Shown here: one piece after another, positions 46,310-56,960 of the stretch
Layout of the letters: each line of letters opens with the position of its first letter
Numbering within the stretch: the stretch's first letter is position 1
Source of the DNA: Denitromonas ohlonensis
GTDB lineage: Bacteria > Pseudomonadota > Gammaproteobacteria > Burkholderiales > Rhodocyclaceae
Assembly (NCBI RefSeq): GCF_007625205.1
Contig: NZ_VMNI01000006.1
Coordinates: 284,032 to 348,031, forward strand
Length of the DNA stretch: 64,000 bases
Reading direction: 5' to 3'
Made by a program: the position numbers and the translations under genes
The notes under the pieces: model-generated
The model's database searches: none
What the model saw: the letters and a program-made list of their open reading frames with translations, nothing else
What the model was told of the DNA's origin: nothing

Positions 46310-46945
46310 TTATTTGGCATCGTGCTGACGAATCAGCGCGGCCATTGTCTTTGCCTCGTCATCCCCCCGGGCCTCAAGGGTGGCAGACAGGCTGAGCCGG
46401 TTTGCCGCGGGCTGGTTCTGGCTGGTTTTCCATTTGCCCGCAAGCCGGGTGATCTCGATCTCGATCCCCACGATGGCCGAGCGCATCTTCTCGATGTAGT
46501 CGTCCGGCGCGTCACTGACCGACCAGGGCGTCGCCTGCCCGGCTTCATGCCGAGTCGTCAGCGCTTCGATCTGCCGCGCCAGCCACTGCGGATCCTCGAT
46601 CACACGCAGACGGCCGTGCGCATGGACCGCCGCGTAGTTCCAGGTCGGCACCACCCGGCCATGCTCGGCTTTGCTGGCATAGCCCGACGGGCTGATGTAG
46701 CAGTTAGCCCCCCGAAAGATCACCAGCACATCCAGATCCGCCGCTGCCTTTGCCAGCGGGTTCGCGCGCGCAACGTGCCCTTGCAAAACGCCAAACGGCG
46801 ACGCCCCTTCGGCGAGCTGAAGCGGGATGTGGTTGGCGTCGAGGCCGTTGGCGCCGAGCGTGACGATGGCCGCCAACGGATACTCGCCCATCAGGGCATG
46901 CATCCGGGCCACGTCGGTCTCGGTGAAATGCGCGGGCGAATACAT
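46310..46945 (-). CDS. PaiB-like FMN-binding protein
   Basis: A 211-residue protein of the PaiB family with MYSPAHFTETDVARMHALMGEYPLA at the start (two parts of one conserved block), ANHIPL and SPSGYASKAEHGRVVPTWNYAAVHAHG. The flavin-reductase-like split barrel binds FMN or heme; the family is called 'negative transcriptional regulator' after Bacillus PaiB. It is three bases after liuB and 11 before liuC, so it is co-expressed with leucine catabolism, though a link is not established. Confidence 0.9.
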   Translation of the reverse strand: MYSPAHFTETDVARMHALMGEYPLAAIVTLGANGLDANHIPLQLAEGASPFGVLQGHVARANPLAKAAADLDVLVIFRGANCYISPSGYASKAEHGRVVPTWNYAAVHAHGRLRVIEDPQWLARQIEALTTRHEAGQATPWSVSDAPDDYIEKMRSAIVGIEIEITRLAGKWKTSQNQPAANRLSLSATLEARGDDEAKTMAALIRQHDAK

Positions 46946-46948
46946 GGC

Positions 46949-48556
<1,608 letters not shown>

Positions 48557-48585
48557 GTCTCCGCTTTCCTTATTTTGTCAGCTGC

Positions 48586-49176
48586 TCAGAGCTGCTTTTC
48601 GTTCTTGATCTGTCGTGTGATTTCCGGCGCCTGGTACTCAGCCATCTGGCGCAGCAGGCCATCGATGTCGCCGTCGCGCAGCAGCAGGGCCGCGTTCTCG
48701 GGCTTCATGAAGCCCTCATCCACCCCGTTCTCGACCATCTGCACCAGCGGCGTGTAGTAGTTCGCCACGTTGAGCAGGCCGATCGGCTTGCCATGGAAGC
48801 CGAGCTGCGACCAGGTGAGCACCTCGAACAATTCTTCAAAAGTGCCCAGCCCGCCGGGCAAGGCGATAAAACCGTCGGACAACTCGGCCATGCGCGCCTT
48901 GCGGGTGTGCATGGAGTCGACCACTTCGAGCCGGGTCAGCGCCTGGTGGCCGACCTCCCACTTGAGCAGCGCCTCGGGGATCACGCCGATGGCCGAACCG
49001 CCGGCGCTCATGACGGCATCGGCCACCACGCCCATCAGGCCGATGTTGCCGCCGCCATACACCAGCTCGATGTTGCGCTCAGCCAGGGTGCGGCCCAGGG
49101 CCTGCGCTGCCGCGGCGTACTCGGGGCGTTTGCCGGGGCGCGCGCCGCAAAAGACGCACAGTCGCTTGAAAGTCAT
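48586..49176 (-). CDS. LOG family protein (cytokinin riboside 5'-monophosphate phosphoribohydrolase type)
   Basis: A 196-residue Rossmann-fold protein. It begins MTFKRLCVFCGARPG and has YGGGNIGLMGVVADAV and the active-site PGGLGTFEELFEVLTW. LOG enzymes cleave nucleoside 5'-monophosphates to free base and ribose 5-phosphate. The start at 49176 is chosen at the family N-terminus; the frame continues upstream without similarity. Its presence in a leucine operon has no obvious metabolic reason. Confidence 0.92.
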   Translation of the reverse strand: MTFKRLCVFCGARPGKRPEYAAAAQALGRTLAERNIELVYGGGNIGLMGVVADAVMSAGGSAIGVIPEALLKWEVGHQALTRLEVVDSMHTRKARMAELSDGFIALPGGLGTFEELFEVLTWSQLGFHGKPIGLLNVANYYTPLVQMVENGVDEGFMKPENAALLLRDGDIDGLLRQMAEYQAPEITRQIKNEKQL

Positions 49177-49189
49177 GAATCCGTTCCGT

Positions 49190-49792
49190 TCAGAAGCCGT
49201 CGGTATCGAGCCAGCGCTCGATCTGCGGCAGGCGGTCGATACCCCAGAAGGCCTCGCCGTCGATGAGAACAAAGGGCGAGCCGAACACGCCTTTGGCGAT
49301 CGCGTCGCCGCAGGCCGCCTTGAGCCGCGCCTTGACCGGGTCACTCTGCAGCGCCTCGGTCAGCGCCGCGCCATCGACGCCCAGCGACGCGGCGATGTCG
49401 ACCACCACCTCGGGCGTGCCGACGTTGCGGCCACTCTGGAAGTAGGCGCGATACACCGCATGGGCAAAGCGACGTGCCAGCGCGCAGTCCTGATCGTGCA
49501 GCCAATAGTAGGCGCGCGCCGCCGCCTGCGTGGGAATGGGAAAAGGCGCGGGCTTGGTGTAGTCGAGCCCATGGAAACGCGCCGAGCGCTCGATGTCGCG
49601 CACCGCGTAGTCGCCCTTGAGCGGCAGCTCGGTCAGCGGCTTGCCTTCGGACACGGTGTACACCACGCCCAGCAAAATCGGATGCCAGCGCACCTTGCGG
49701 CCAAAGCCGGCGGCGATGCCGTCGATCTTCTCACTCATGAAATAGCCGTAGGGCGAGGAGAAGTCGAAGTAGAAATCAATCGGCTCTGCCAT
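49190..49792 (-). CDS. 2-hydroxychromene-2-carboxylate isomerase family protein (kappa-GST/DsbA-like)
   Basis: A 200-residue protein with a thioredoxin fold and helical insert. It starts EPIDFYFDFSSPYGYFMSEK with the catalytic Ser of the family, and has GKPLTELPLKGDYAVRDIER and GVFGSPFVLIDGEAFWG. Named members isomerise an intermediate of naphthalene degradation using glutathione; many relatives in fatty- and amino-acid operons have unknown substrates, which is probably the case here. Confidence 0.9.
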   Translation of the reverse strand: MAEPIDFYFDFSSPYGYFMSEKIDGIAAGFGRKVRWHPILLGVVYTVSEGKPLTELPLKGDYAVRDIERSARFHGLDYTKPAPFPIPTQAAARAYYWLHDQDCALARRFAHAVYRAYFQSGRNVGTPEVVVDIAASLGVDGAALTEALQSDPVKARLKAACGDAIAKGVFGSPFVLIDGEAFWGIDRLPQIERWLDTDGF

Positions 49793-49807
49793 GTCGCGTC
49801 TCCTTGT

Positions 49808-50434
49808 TTACAGATGCTTCATGCTGGCGACCTTCAGCCCGGAGGCGATGAAGGCGCCGCCCGCGCCGATGTTCAGCCACTTGATGACACTCGGCCGCGC
49901 TTGCAGAAAATCGCGCAGTCGCGCGGCGCCCACGCCCATCAGCGACATCAGCACCACGGTGATCAGCGCATAGGTCGCGCCGAGCAAAAAGATCTGCATG
50001 CCCAGATCGCCCAGCGCCGGCCGGGCGTACTGCGGCAAGAAGGCCAGCATGAACACCGCCACCTTGGGGTTAAGCAGATTGATCATCATGCTGCTCACGA
50101 ACACCCGCTTGAGCGGCAGCGGTGCCGCGCCTTTGAGCGGGATCAGCCCATGCCGGCGAATCGCCTGGATGCCGACCCACACCAGATACACCGCACCGAC
50201 CGCACGCAACGCAAAAAACAGGGTTTCGGAGGCCGCCACCACCGCCGACAGCCCAGCCGCCACCAGCACCGAGGTGATCAGAATGCCGAGCGCGCAGCCG
50301 GTGGCCGCCGCCACGCCGGCCATACGCCCCTGACCGAGCGCGCGCCCCAGCAGCATGATGCTGTCCGGCCCCGGTGCCAGCGTGAACAGCGCGGCGACCG
50401 GGATGAAAAGCAGCAGTTGCTGGGGATCGAGCAT
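49808..50434 (-). CDS. LysE/RhtB family exporter
   Basis: A 208-residue membrane protein with about six helices and the family motif FTLAPGPDSIMLLGRALGQGRMAG (first half), followed by GCALGILITSVLVAAGLSAV and MINLLNPKVAVFMLAFLPQY. Such exporters release amino acids or homoserine lactones. In this operon export of excess branched-chain amino acid or a related acid is possible but unproven. Confidence 0.92.
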   Translation of the reverse strand: MLDPQQLLLFIPVAALFTLAPGPDSIMLLGRALGQGRMAGVAAATGCALGILITSVLVAAGLSAVVAASETLFFALRAVGAVYLVWVGIQAIRRHGLIPLKGAAPLPLKRVFVSSMMINLLNPKVAVFMLAFLPQYARPALGDLGMQIFLLGATYALITVVLMSLMGVGAARLRDFLQARPSVIKWLNIGAGGAFIASGLKVASMKHL

Positions 50435-50450
50435 CTTGAATGCCTCCGTG

Positions 50451-50888
50451 TCAGGCCGCTTTCGGCCAGAGGATCATTTGCGTGCAGCGGAACAGCGCCA
50501 GCGTGCGGCCGGTACTGCCTATGACTTCAGCGTCCCACACCTGGGTGTTGCGGCCGGTGTGTGCTGCGGTGGCCACGCAGGTGATCTCGCCCTCGGTCTG
50601 GGTGCCGAGAAAATTGCTCTTCAGCTCGACGGTGGTGAAGCTGCTCGCCCCTTCGGGCAGATGCGCGATGGTGGCGAAGCCGGCTGCGGTATCGGCCAGC
50701 GCGATCACCGAGGCCGCATGCAGGAAGCCGTTGGGCGCCAGCATCTCGGGGCGAATGGTGATTGTCGCGTCCAGGCGGCCGGCGTCGAGGGCAGTGACGG
50801 TGACGCCGAACCAGCCCGGCAAGGTGCCGGGGGTGCGGGCGTTGAGGCTCTCGACGGAGGCGTCCGGGTGCAGTCTGTGGCTGCTCAT
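50451..50888 (-). CDS. PaaI-type acyl-CoA thioesterase
   Basis: A 145-residue hot-dog-fold thioesterase. It has APNGFLHAASVIALADTAAGF (catalytic Asp/Glu region), TVELKSNFLGTQTEGEI and GRTLALFRCTQMIL. It hydrolyses acyl-CoA esters, probably to free CoA from stalled intermediates. The start at 50888 (MSSHRLHPDASVE) is preferred; the longer frame overlaps the acyl-CoA dehydrogenase gene. A second, different PaaI-type gene heads the operon at 55888-56346. Confidence 0.88.
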   Translation of the reverse strand: MSSHRLHPDASVESLNARTPGTLPGWFGVTVTALDAGRLDATITIRPEMLAPNGFLHAASVIALADTAAGFATIAHLPEGASSFTTVELKSNFLGTQTEGEITCVATAAHTGRNTQVWDAEVIGSTGRTLALFRCTQMILWPKAA

Positions 50889-50917
50889 GATTATCTCTCT
50901 GTGTTGGGGGTGACGGT

Positions 50918-52051
50918 TCAGTCGGCCAGGGCGCGGCCGATGACCAGGCGCTGGATGTCGCTGGCGCCTTCGTAGATCTGGCATACGCGCACGTCGCGAT
51001 AGATGCGCTCGACCGGAAAGTCGGTCACATAGCCGTAGCCGCCGTGGATCTGGATCGCGTCCGAACACACCTTCTCGGCCATCTCGGAGGCAAACAGCTT
51101 GGCCATCGAGGCTTCTTTCAGACACGGACGGCCGGCGTCCTTGAGGCTGGCGGCATGCCACACCAGCTGGCGCGCGGCTTCGAGCTGAGTGGCCATGTCG
51201 GCGAGGCGGAAGTTGACCGCCTGGTGCTCGAAGATCGGCTTGCCGAAGGTTTCGCGCTCATGCGCGTATTTCACCGCCGCTTCGAGCGCAGCACGGGCCA
51301 TGCCGAGGCACTGCGAGGCGATGCCGATGCGGCCGGCTTCGAGGTTGGACAGCGCAATCTTGTAGCCCTGCCCTTCTTCGCCGAGCAGCGCGTCGGCCGG
51401 CACGCGGCAGTTCTCGAACAGGATCTGCGCGGTGTCGGAAGCCTTCTGGCCCATCTTCTCTTCGATACGCCCGACGACATAACCCGGCGCGGTGGTCGGC
51501 ACCAGGAAGCAGGAGATGCCTTTCTTGCCGGCGGCCTTGTCGGTCACGGCGAACACGATGGCCACGTCAGCCTCGCGGCCGGTGGTGATGAACTGCTTGA
51601 CGCCGTTGAGCACCCACGCGTCGCCATCTTTGACCGCGGTGGTCTTGATCGCGCCGGCGTCGGAGCCCACATGCGGCTCGGTCAGGCAGAAGCAGCCCAG
51701 CATCTCGCCACGGGCCAGCGGCTTGAGCCATTGCTCTTTTTGCGCGTCGTTGCCGTAGCGATTGGGGATGCCGCAGGCCAGCGAATTCTGCACGCTGACG
51801 ATGGTCGAGGTGGCGCCGTCGCCGGCGGCGATTTCTTCAATCGCCAGCACCAGGCTCATGTAATCCATGCCCGCGCCGCCCCATTGCTCGGGCACCACCA
51901 TGCCCAGCGCGCCGAGTTCGGCCAGCTCCTTGAGCGCTTCGCGCGGGAAGGTGTGGTCGCGGTCCCAGGCTTCAGCGAAGGGGGCCAGGCGCTCGCGCGA
52001 AAAATCGCGCATGGCGTCGCGGATCATTTCCTGTTCTTGGGTCAGGATCAT
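50918..52051 (-). CDS. Acyl-CoA dehydrogenase (short-chain type)
   Basis: A 377-residue FAD flavoprotein with the usual three domains: [21 protein letters not shown] FAD loop ([18 protein letters not shown]), [11 protein letters not shown], and the C-terminal [19 protein letters not shown] with catalytic Glu in [11 protein letters not shown]. Glu at that position is as in butyryl-/medium-chain enzymes and unlike isovaleryl-CoA dehydrogenase. It probably serves a different branched- or straight-chain acyl-CoA from LiuA. It lies between a thiolase and a thioesterase. Confidence 0.93.
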   Translation of the reverse strand: MILTQEQEMIRDAMRDFSRERLAPFAEAWDRDHTFPREALKELAELGALGMVVPEQWGGAGMDYMSLVLAIEEIAAGDGATSTIVSVQNSLACGIPNRYGNDAQKEQWLKPLARGEMLGCFCLTEPHVGSDAGAIKTTAVKDGDAWVLNGVKQFITTGREADVAIVFAVTDKAAGKKGISCFLVPTTAPGYVVGRIEEKMGQKASDTAQILFENCRVPADALLGEEGQGYKIALSNLEAGRIGIASQCLGMARAALEAAVKYAHERETFGKPIFEHQAVNFRLADMATQLEAARQLVWHAASLKDAGRPCLKEASMAKLFASEMAEKVCSDAIQIHGGYGYVTDFPVERIYRDVRVCQIYEGASDIQRLVIGRALAD

Positions 52052-52117
52052 GGTGCTGCTCTCCTCTTACTCTTTTTTTATGGCGGGCGATCAATCGCCC
52101 GTCCGTGTCTCAGTCAC

Positions 52118-52204
52118 GTAGCCCGGATGCAGCGCAGCGGAATCCGGGAGTGGTGGTTGATCAACCGATGCTCCCGGATTCCGGCCTGCGGCCTTCATCC
52201 GGGC
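52118..52204. repeat. Inverted-repeat element, family C (second copy)
   Basis: It begins GTAGCCCGGATGCAGCGCAG and ends ATCCGGGC. An internal perfect inverted pair AATCCGGGAG...CTCCCGGATT surrounds TTGATCAA. It shares these pieces with 38349-38461. It fills the 170-base gap between the thiolase and acyl-CoA dehydrogenase genes, the widest gap inside the leucine array. Confidence 0.75.
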
Positions 52205-52221
52205 GACGACGGTGTTCAGAT

Positions 52222-53412
52222 TCAGGCCATCTCGAAGGCCATGGCAGTGGCTTCGCCGCCGCCGATGCACAGGCTGGCCACGCCGCGCTTGAGGCCGCGC
52301 GCACGCAGCGCACCCAGCAAGGTGACGATGATGCGGGCGCCGGACGCGCCAATCGGGTGGCCCAGTGCGCAGGCGCCGCCATTGACGTTGACCTTGGCGT
52401 GATCGAGCTCCAGCTCTTTCATGGCGGCCATGGTGACCACCGCGAAAGCTTCGTTGATCTCCCACAGATCCACGTCGTCCACGCTCCAGCCCACCTTGCC
52501 GAGCACCTTCTGCATGGCACCGACCGGGGCGGTGGTGAACCAGCGCGGCTCTTGCGCATGGGTGGCGTGGCCGAGGATGGTGGCGATCGGCTTGAGGCCG
52601 AGCGACTCGGCGGTGGACTGACGCATCAGCGTGAGCGCGGCAGCACCGTCGGAGATCGACGAGGAGTTGGCGGCCGTGACCGTGCCGTCTTTCGAGAAGG
52701 CGGGCTTGAGCGTGCCGATCTTGTCGAGCTTGGCCTTGAGCGGCTGCTCGTCCTTGTCGACCACCACATCGCCCTTGCGGCTGGCGATGGTGACCGGCGT
52801 CACTTCCCAGTCGAAACCGGTGCCGTTGATGGCGTCCTGCGCGCGGGTGGTCGAGGTGATGGCGAACGCGTCCTGCGACTCGCGGCTGAAGCTGTAATGG
52901 CCGGCGCAATCTTCGGCAAAGGTGCCCATCAGGCGGCCATTGGTTTCCTTGCTGTAGCGATCTTCCAGGCCGTCGAAGAACATGTGGTCGATCATCTGGC
53001 CGTGGCCGAGGCGGTAGCCTCCGCGTGCCTTGGGCAGCAGATAGGGCGCGTTGCTCATGGATTCCATGCCGCCGGCGACGATGACCTGGTTGCTCCCCGC
53101 GAGCAGCATGTCATGCGCCAGCATGGTGGCCTTCATGCCTGAGCCGCAGACCTTGCTGACCGTCGCGCACGCGGTGCTCAGCGGCAGACCGGCGCCCAGC
53201 GCGGCCTGACGGGCCGGCGCCTGACCGAGACCGGCTGGCAGCACGCAGCCGAGGATGACTTCTTCGACCTGCTCGGGCTGGAGACCGGCACGCTCGACGG
53301 CGGCAGCGATGGCCGCCGCGCCCAGCTGTGCCGCGCTCAAGCTGGAAAGCTCGCCCTGAAAGCCCCCCATGGGCGTACGCGCGGCGGAAACGATGACGAC
53401 GGGATCATTCAT
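52222..53412 (-). CDS. Acetyl-CoA C-acyltransferase (thiolase)
   Basis: A 396-residue biosynthetic-type thiolase. The nucleophile Cys is in [15 protein letters not shown] near residue 90, and the C-terminal block [17 protein letters not shown] and SLCIGGGEA carries the catalytic His and Cys. The start at 53412 has ATCAGGAG upstream (12 upstream codons rejected). It can cleave acetoacetyl-CoA to two acetyl-CoA, finishing leucine breakdown, or condense acetyl-CoA for PHA made by PhaC at 58013. No acetoacetyl-CoA synthetase or transferase gene is present. Confidence 0.94.
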   Translation of the reverse strand: MNDPVVIVSAARTPMGGFQGELSSLSAAQLGAAAIAAAVERAGLQPEQVEEVILGCVLPAGLGQAPARQAALGAGLPLSTACATVSKVCGSGMKATMLAHDMLLAGSNQVIVAGGMESMSNAPYLLPKARGGYRLGHGQMIDHMFFDGLEDRYSKETNGRLMGTFAEDCAGHYSFSRESQDAFAITSTTRAQDAINGTGFDWEVTPVTIASRKGDVVVDKDEQPLKAKLDKIGTLKPAFSKDGTVTAANSSSISDGAAALTLMRQSTAESLGLKPIATILGHATHAQEPRWFTTAPVGAMQKVLGKVGWSVDDVDLWEINEAFAVVTMAAMKELELDHAKVNVNGGACALGHPIGASGARIIVTLLGALRARGLKRGVASLCIGGGEATAMAFEMA

Positions 53413-53451
53413 GCTGAACTCCTGATTCTCTGTTGTGTTTTGGGGCACGGC

Positions 53452-54603
53452 TTAGCGCAGTGCGTCGAGCGCCGCGGCATAGCGCGGCACCAGATCCTGA
53501 GGGCGACTGACGGTCAGCCCGAGGTCGTTCATGAGGCCATCTTTCAGGCCATACACCCAGCCATGCACGGTCAACTGCTGACCGCGGGCCCAAGCGTCCT
53601 GCACCACGATGGTCTGGCACACATTGATGACCTGCTCGACCACGTTGAGCTCGCACAGGCGATCGTGGCGCATCTCGGGGGGGGCGTCGCCCACCAGCGA
53701 CATATGCTTGGTGTGCACGTCCTGCACATGGCGCAACCACAGGTCGACCAGGCCAACGCGCTCGCGGTTGAGCGCGGCTTTGACACCACCGCAACCGTAG
53801 TGACCAACCACCATGATGTGCTTGACCTTGAGGACATCGACCGCGAACTGGATGACCGACAGACAGTTCAGGTCGGTGTGCACCACCACATTGGCGACGT
53901 TGCGATGGACGAAAACTTCGCCCGGCAGCAGGCCGACGATCTGGTTGGCCGGTACGCGCGAATCCGCGCAGCCAATCCAGAGGTATTCCGGGGTCTGCAG
54001 ATGCGCCAGCTTCTCGAAAAACTGCGGATCCACCTCGCCCATCTGGCGTGCCCAGGCGCGGTTGTAATCAAAGAGGTGAAAGAGGTTCTCGTTCATCACC
54101 GCCTCTTCCGACCAGTCGGAGAGATCGAGCGACAGGAAGATCGTGCCCTCGATCGGCGTCGGGTAGTAGGCCGGCGCTTCGGTAAAGCCCAGCTCGCGAT
54201 AGAGCTTCACGGCGATGCGCATGGCCGGCAGCGTGTCGAGCATGATGCGCTTGTAGCCCAGCTCCTGCGCCGTGCGAATGGCGGCCAGCGCCAGATCACG
54301 GCCCACGCCTTGCCCGCGCATGCTCGGCTCGACGTAGAGCCGCTTCATTTCGCACACGCCGTCGGAGAACTTGCGGATGCCCACGCAACCGGCAGGCTTG
54401 CCCTCGACCTCAGCCAGGAAAAGCCGCCCGTCCGGCGCCGAATAGGCGCCAGGCAAGGACGCCATCTCGGCATCGAAATTCTGGAAGCACAGGTCGACGC
54501 CCAGCCACGCCGCATAGTTGCGGAAGAACTGGCGCACTTGCTCCAGTTCGGCGGTATGGGAGGTATCGAGGACGCGAAGTTGATTGGCCATAGTGACGCT
54601 CAT
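53452..54603 (-). CDS. GNAT N-acetyltransferase fused to beta-carbonic anhydrase
   Basis: A 383-residue two-domain protein. Residues about 5-160 form a GNAT domain (acetyl-CoA motif RGQGVGRDLA at 96-105, KLYRELGF near 133-140). Residues from 170 form a complete beta-carbonic anhydrase: zinc ligands Cys212 and His268/Cys271 (CADSR, GHYGCGG) with the Asp214/Arg216 dyad. An internal ATG at 54096 (Met170, MNENLFHLFDYN) coincides with the normal start of stand-alone enzymes and has AGAGG five bases upstream, so free carbonic anhydrase might also be made. The start at 54603 or 54591 is uncertain. In this operon the enzyme would supply bicarbonate to LiuBD (inference). Confidence 0.92.
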   Translation of the reverse strand: MSVTMANQLRVLDTSHTAELEQVRQFFRNYAAWLGVDLCFQNFDAEMASLPGAYSAPDGRLFLAEVEGKPAGCVGIRKFSDGVCEMKRLYVEPSMRGQGVGRDLALAAIRTAQELGYKRIMLDTLPAMRIAVKLYRELGFTEAPAYYPTPIEGTIFLSLDLSDWSEEAVMNENLFHLFDYNRAWARQMGEVDPQFFEKLAHLQTPEYLWIGCADSRVPANQIVGLLPGEVFVHRNVANVVVHTDLNCLSVIQFAVDVLKVKHIMVVGHYGCGGVKAALNRERVGLVDLWLRHVQDVHTKHMSLVGDAPPEMRHDRLCELNVVEQVINVCQTIVVQDAWARGQQLTVHGWVYGLKDGLMNDLGLTVSRPQDLVPRYAAALDALR

Positions 54604-54682
54604 GCAGGATTGAAGACAATCCGGAACGATACCGGAGGGCGGGCGCACACGCGCGAACGTTCGGTCGCCCGCCCCGGATTCA

Positions 54683-55855
54683 TTACAGCGTTTCGGCGAA
54701 CAGTTCGCGGCCGATCAGCATGCGGCGGATCTCGCTGGTGCCGGCGCCAATCTCATACAGCTTGGCGTCGCGCCACAAACGGCCGACCGGATACTCATTG
54801 GTATAGCCCACGCCGCCGAGGGTCTGAATCGCTTCACCCGCCATCCAGGTCGCCTTTTCGGCCGAGTACAGAATCGCGCCGGCGGCGTCCTTGCGCAGCG
54901 CGCGGGCGTGGTCGGCCCGGTCGCAGGCACGGCCCACGGCGTACACATAGGCACGGGTCGCCATCCAGGTGGAGTACATGTCGGCGAGCTTGCCCTGCAT
55001 CAGCTGGAATTCGCCAATGGCCTGGCCGAACTGCTTGCGCTCGTGCACAAAAGGCACCACCGCATCCATGCACGCCGCCATGATGCCCAGCGGACCGCCG
55101 CACAGCACGGCGCGCTCGTAGTCGAGGCCGCTCATCAGCACCTTGACGCCGCCACCGACCGTGCCCAGCACGTTTTCTTCGGGCACTTCGACATCGTCGA
55201 AGAACAGCGGATAGGTATTGGAGCCGCGCATGCCCAGCTTGTCGAGGTGGGTGCCGCAGGAGAAGCCCTTCATGCCCTTTTCGATAATGAACGCGGTCAT
55301 GCCTTTCGGGCCGGCGTTGATATCGGTCTTGGCGTACACCACCAGTGTGTCGGCGTCGCCGCCGTTGGTGATCCACATCTTCGAGCCGTTCAGCACATAG
55401 CGGTCACCCTTTTTGTCGGCGCGCAGCTTCATGCTCACCACGTCGGAGCCGGCATTCGGCTCGCTCATGGCCAGTGCGCCCACATGGTCGCCGGAGATCA
55501 GCTTGGGCAGGTACTTCTGTTTTTGCGCAGCCGTGCCGTTGCGGCGGATCTGGTTCACGCACAGATTGGAGTGCGCGCCGTAGGACAGGCCAACCGAGGC
55601 CGATGCCCGCGAGACCTCTTCGAGCGCCACGATGTGCGCCAGATAGCCCATCTGCGTGCCGCCGTATTCTTCCTCGGCGGTCATGCCGTGCAGGCCCAGA
55701 TCGCCCAGCTTTTTCCACAGCTCGGCGGGGAATTCGTTCGTCTGGTCGATTTCGGTGGCGCGCGGGGCAATCTCGTTGCTGGCGAAATCCCACACCGCGT
55801 CGCGCAGCATGTCGATGGTTTCGCCCAGTTCGAAGTTCAGGCTCGGAATGTTCAT
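54683..55855 (-). CDS. liuA: Isovaleryl-CoA dehydrogenase
   Basis: A 390-residue flavoprotein oxidising isovaleryl-CoA to 3-methylcrotonyl-CoA. The position of the catalytic base marks it: Glu lies in [16 protein letters not shown], as in human isovaleryl-CoA dehydrogenase, and the C-terminal site has [12 protein letters not shown] with Gly in place of Glu. FAD loops ([33 protein letters not shown]) are present. The ATG at 55855 has GAGGAG eight bases upstream. It is the first catabolic enzyme of the array. Confidence 0.96.
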   Translation of the reverse strand: MNIPSLNFELGETIDMLRDAVWDFASNEIAPRATEIDQTNEFPAELWKKLGDLGLHGMTAEEEYGGTQMGYLAHIVALEEVSRASASVGLSYGAHSNLCVNQIRRNGTAAQKQKYLPKLISGDHVGALAMSEPNAGSDVVSMKLRADKKGDRYVLNGSKMWITNGGDADTLVVYAKTDINAGPKGMTAFIIEKGMKGFSCGTHLDKLGMRGSNTYPLFFDDVEVPEENVLGTVGGGVKVLMSGLDYERAVLCGGPLGIMAACMDAVVPFVHERKQFGQAIGEFQLMQGKLADMYSTWMATRAYVYAVGRACDRADHARALRKDAAGAILYSAEKATWMAGEAIQTLGGVGYTNEYPVGRLWRDAKLYEIGAGTSEIRRMLIGRELFAETL

Positions 55856-55887
55856 CAATCAGTCTCCTCGTTCAGTCTCGTCCGGTG

Positions 55888-56346
55888 TCAGGCAACGCCC
55901 TTGCCGTGCATGGTCATTAGTGTCTGCTGCATTGTGGCACAGTGAATTTTCCCCGCTTCGCCAAGGACATACACCTCGGCACGGGACACCACCAGGTTCC
56001 GTCCGGAGCGAAGCACCGCCCCTTCCGCCACCAGTCGCTCGCCTTTGGCCGGGGCCATCAGGTTGAGCTTGTATTCCACCGTCAGCACCCCGGCTTCGGG
56101 TGCCATCAAACTATAGGCCGCAAAACCGCCGGCATTGTCGGCCAGCGTACCGACGATGCCCCCATGGAAGAATCCATTCTGCTGTGCCAGCTCCGGCCGG
56201 TACGGCAGCTCGATCACGCACCGGCCCGGCTCGACCGACACCAACACCGCGCCAATGAAACCCATCAGCGGCTGCGCATCGAAGCTGGCGCGCACTCGTA
56301 CGGCAAAATTCGGGTCCCGCGGGGTAAAGATCGGTGCAGTAGCCAT
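55888..56346 (-). CDS. PaaI-type thioesterase
   Basis: A 152-residue hot-dog-fold thioesterase with QQNGFFHGGIVGTLADNAGGFAA (catalytic region, conserved His-Gly-Gly and Asp) and EYKLNLMAPAKGERLVAEG. It is the first gene after the LiuR palindrome and lies 32 bases before liuA. It probably hydrolyses short branched acyl-CoA, guarding the CoA pool during leucine catabolism. Confidence 0.9.
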   Translation of the reverse strand: MATAPIFTPRDPNFAVRVRASFDAQPLMGFIGAVLVSVEPGRCVIELPYRPELAQQNGFFHGGIVGTLADNAGGFAAYSLMAPEAGVLTVEYKLNLMAPAKGERLVAEGAVLRSGRNLVVSRAEVYVLGEAGKIHCATMQQTLMTMHGKGVA

Positions 56347-56367
56347 GAGGTCTCACTAAGGCTTTTG

Positions 56368-56389
56368 TTTACGTTTACGTAAACGTAAA
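56368..56389. promoter_or_regulatory. LiuR operator, perfect 22-bp palindrome
   Basis: TTTACGTTTAC followed directly by its complement GTAAACGTAAA. It lies in the AT-rich 67-base gap between liuR and the first gene of the liu operon, 22 bases before the thioesterase start. The sequence type (ACGTnnACGT core) agrees with the LiuR sites described in proteobacteria. Confidence 0.85.
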
Positions 56390-56413
56390 GTAAATTGGAA
56401 AAAAAACCAAGGC

Positions 56414-56824
56414 CTACATGCCCTGGTTTTCGCTTTTGTCCGACGTTCGGTTGTTGAGCAGTTCGCGACACTGGCGCTCGAGCATGTCGATTTCGCCCAG
56501 CACGACTTCGATATCCTCAAGCTGCTGCGCCAGGGCGGCACGCCGCTCACCGAGGACATTGAGAAAGCGGTCGAGCTGCGGCTCGGTGTTGCTGGCGCCG
56601 CCGTACATGTCGAGGATCTGCTTAATCTCGGCCAGCGTCAGGCCGAGACGCTTGCCGCGCAGCGAGAGCTTCAAGCGCGTGCGGTCGGCGCGAGAATACA
56701 CCCGGGTGCGTCCGGCGCGATCGGGGGTCAGCAGCCCCTGATCTTCGTAAAAGCGGATGGCGCGCGGCGTGATATCGAATTCGCGCGCCAGCTCGGTAAT
56801 CGTGTAAGTGCGTTCGGCGGTCAT
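56414..56824 (-). CDS. liuR: MerR family regulator LiuR
   Basis: A 136-residue MerR-type regulator. The N-terminal winged helix has YTITELAREFDITPRAIRFYEDQGLLTP and the recognition block GRTRVYSRADRTRLKLSLRGKRLG (in two parts), then a dimerisation coiled coil (EPQLDRFLNVLGERRAALAQQLEDI). The Cys residues of metal sensors are absent. LiuR represses branched-chain amino-acid catabolism in many proteobacteria. It heads the leftward array and sits beside its palindromic site, with a divergent promoter region at 56825-56960. Confidence 0.93.
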   Translation of the reverse strand: MTAERTYTITELAREFDITPRAIRFYEDQGLLTPDRAGRTRVYSRADRTRLKLSLRGKRLGLTLAEIKQILDMYGGASNTEPQLDRFLNVLGERRAALAQQLEDIEVVLGEIDMLERQCRELLNNRTSDKSENQGM

Positions 56825-56960
56825 GAATGCTGCGCCGCAGGAAATCCCGCGGCAACCCAGTTAATTAATTGTTTTTTATGGAACAATCGCCGGCTGGCGA
56901 TTTATTCAGTTAATCAGAATTCAAACATCGAAGCAATCACCCCGGCAAGGAGAATCTGTC

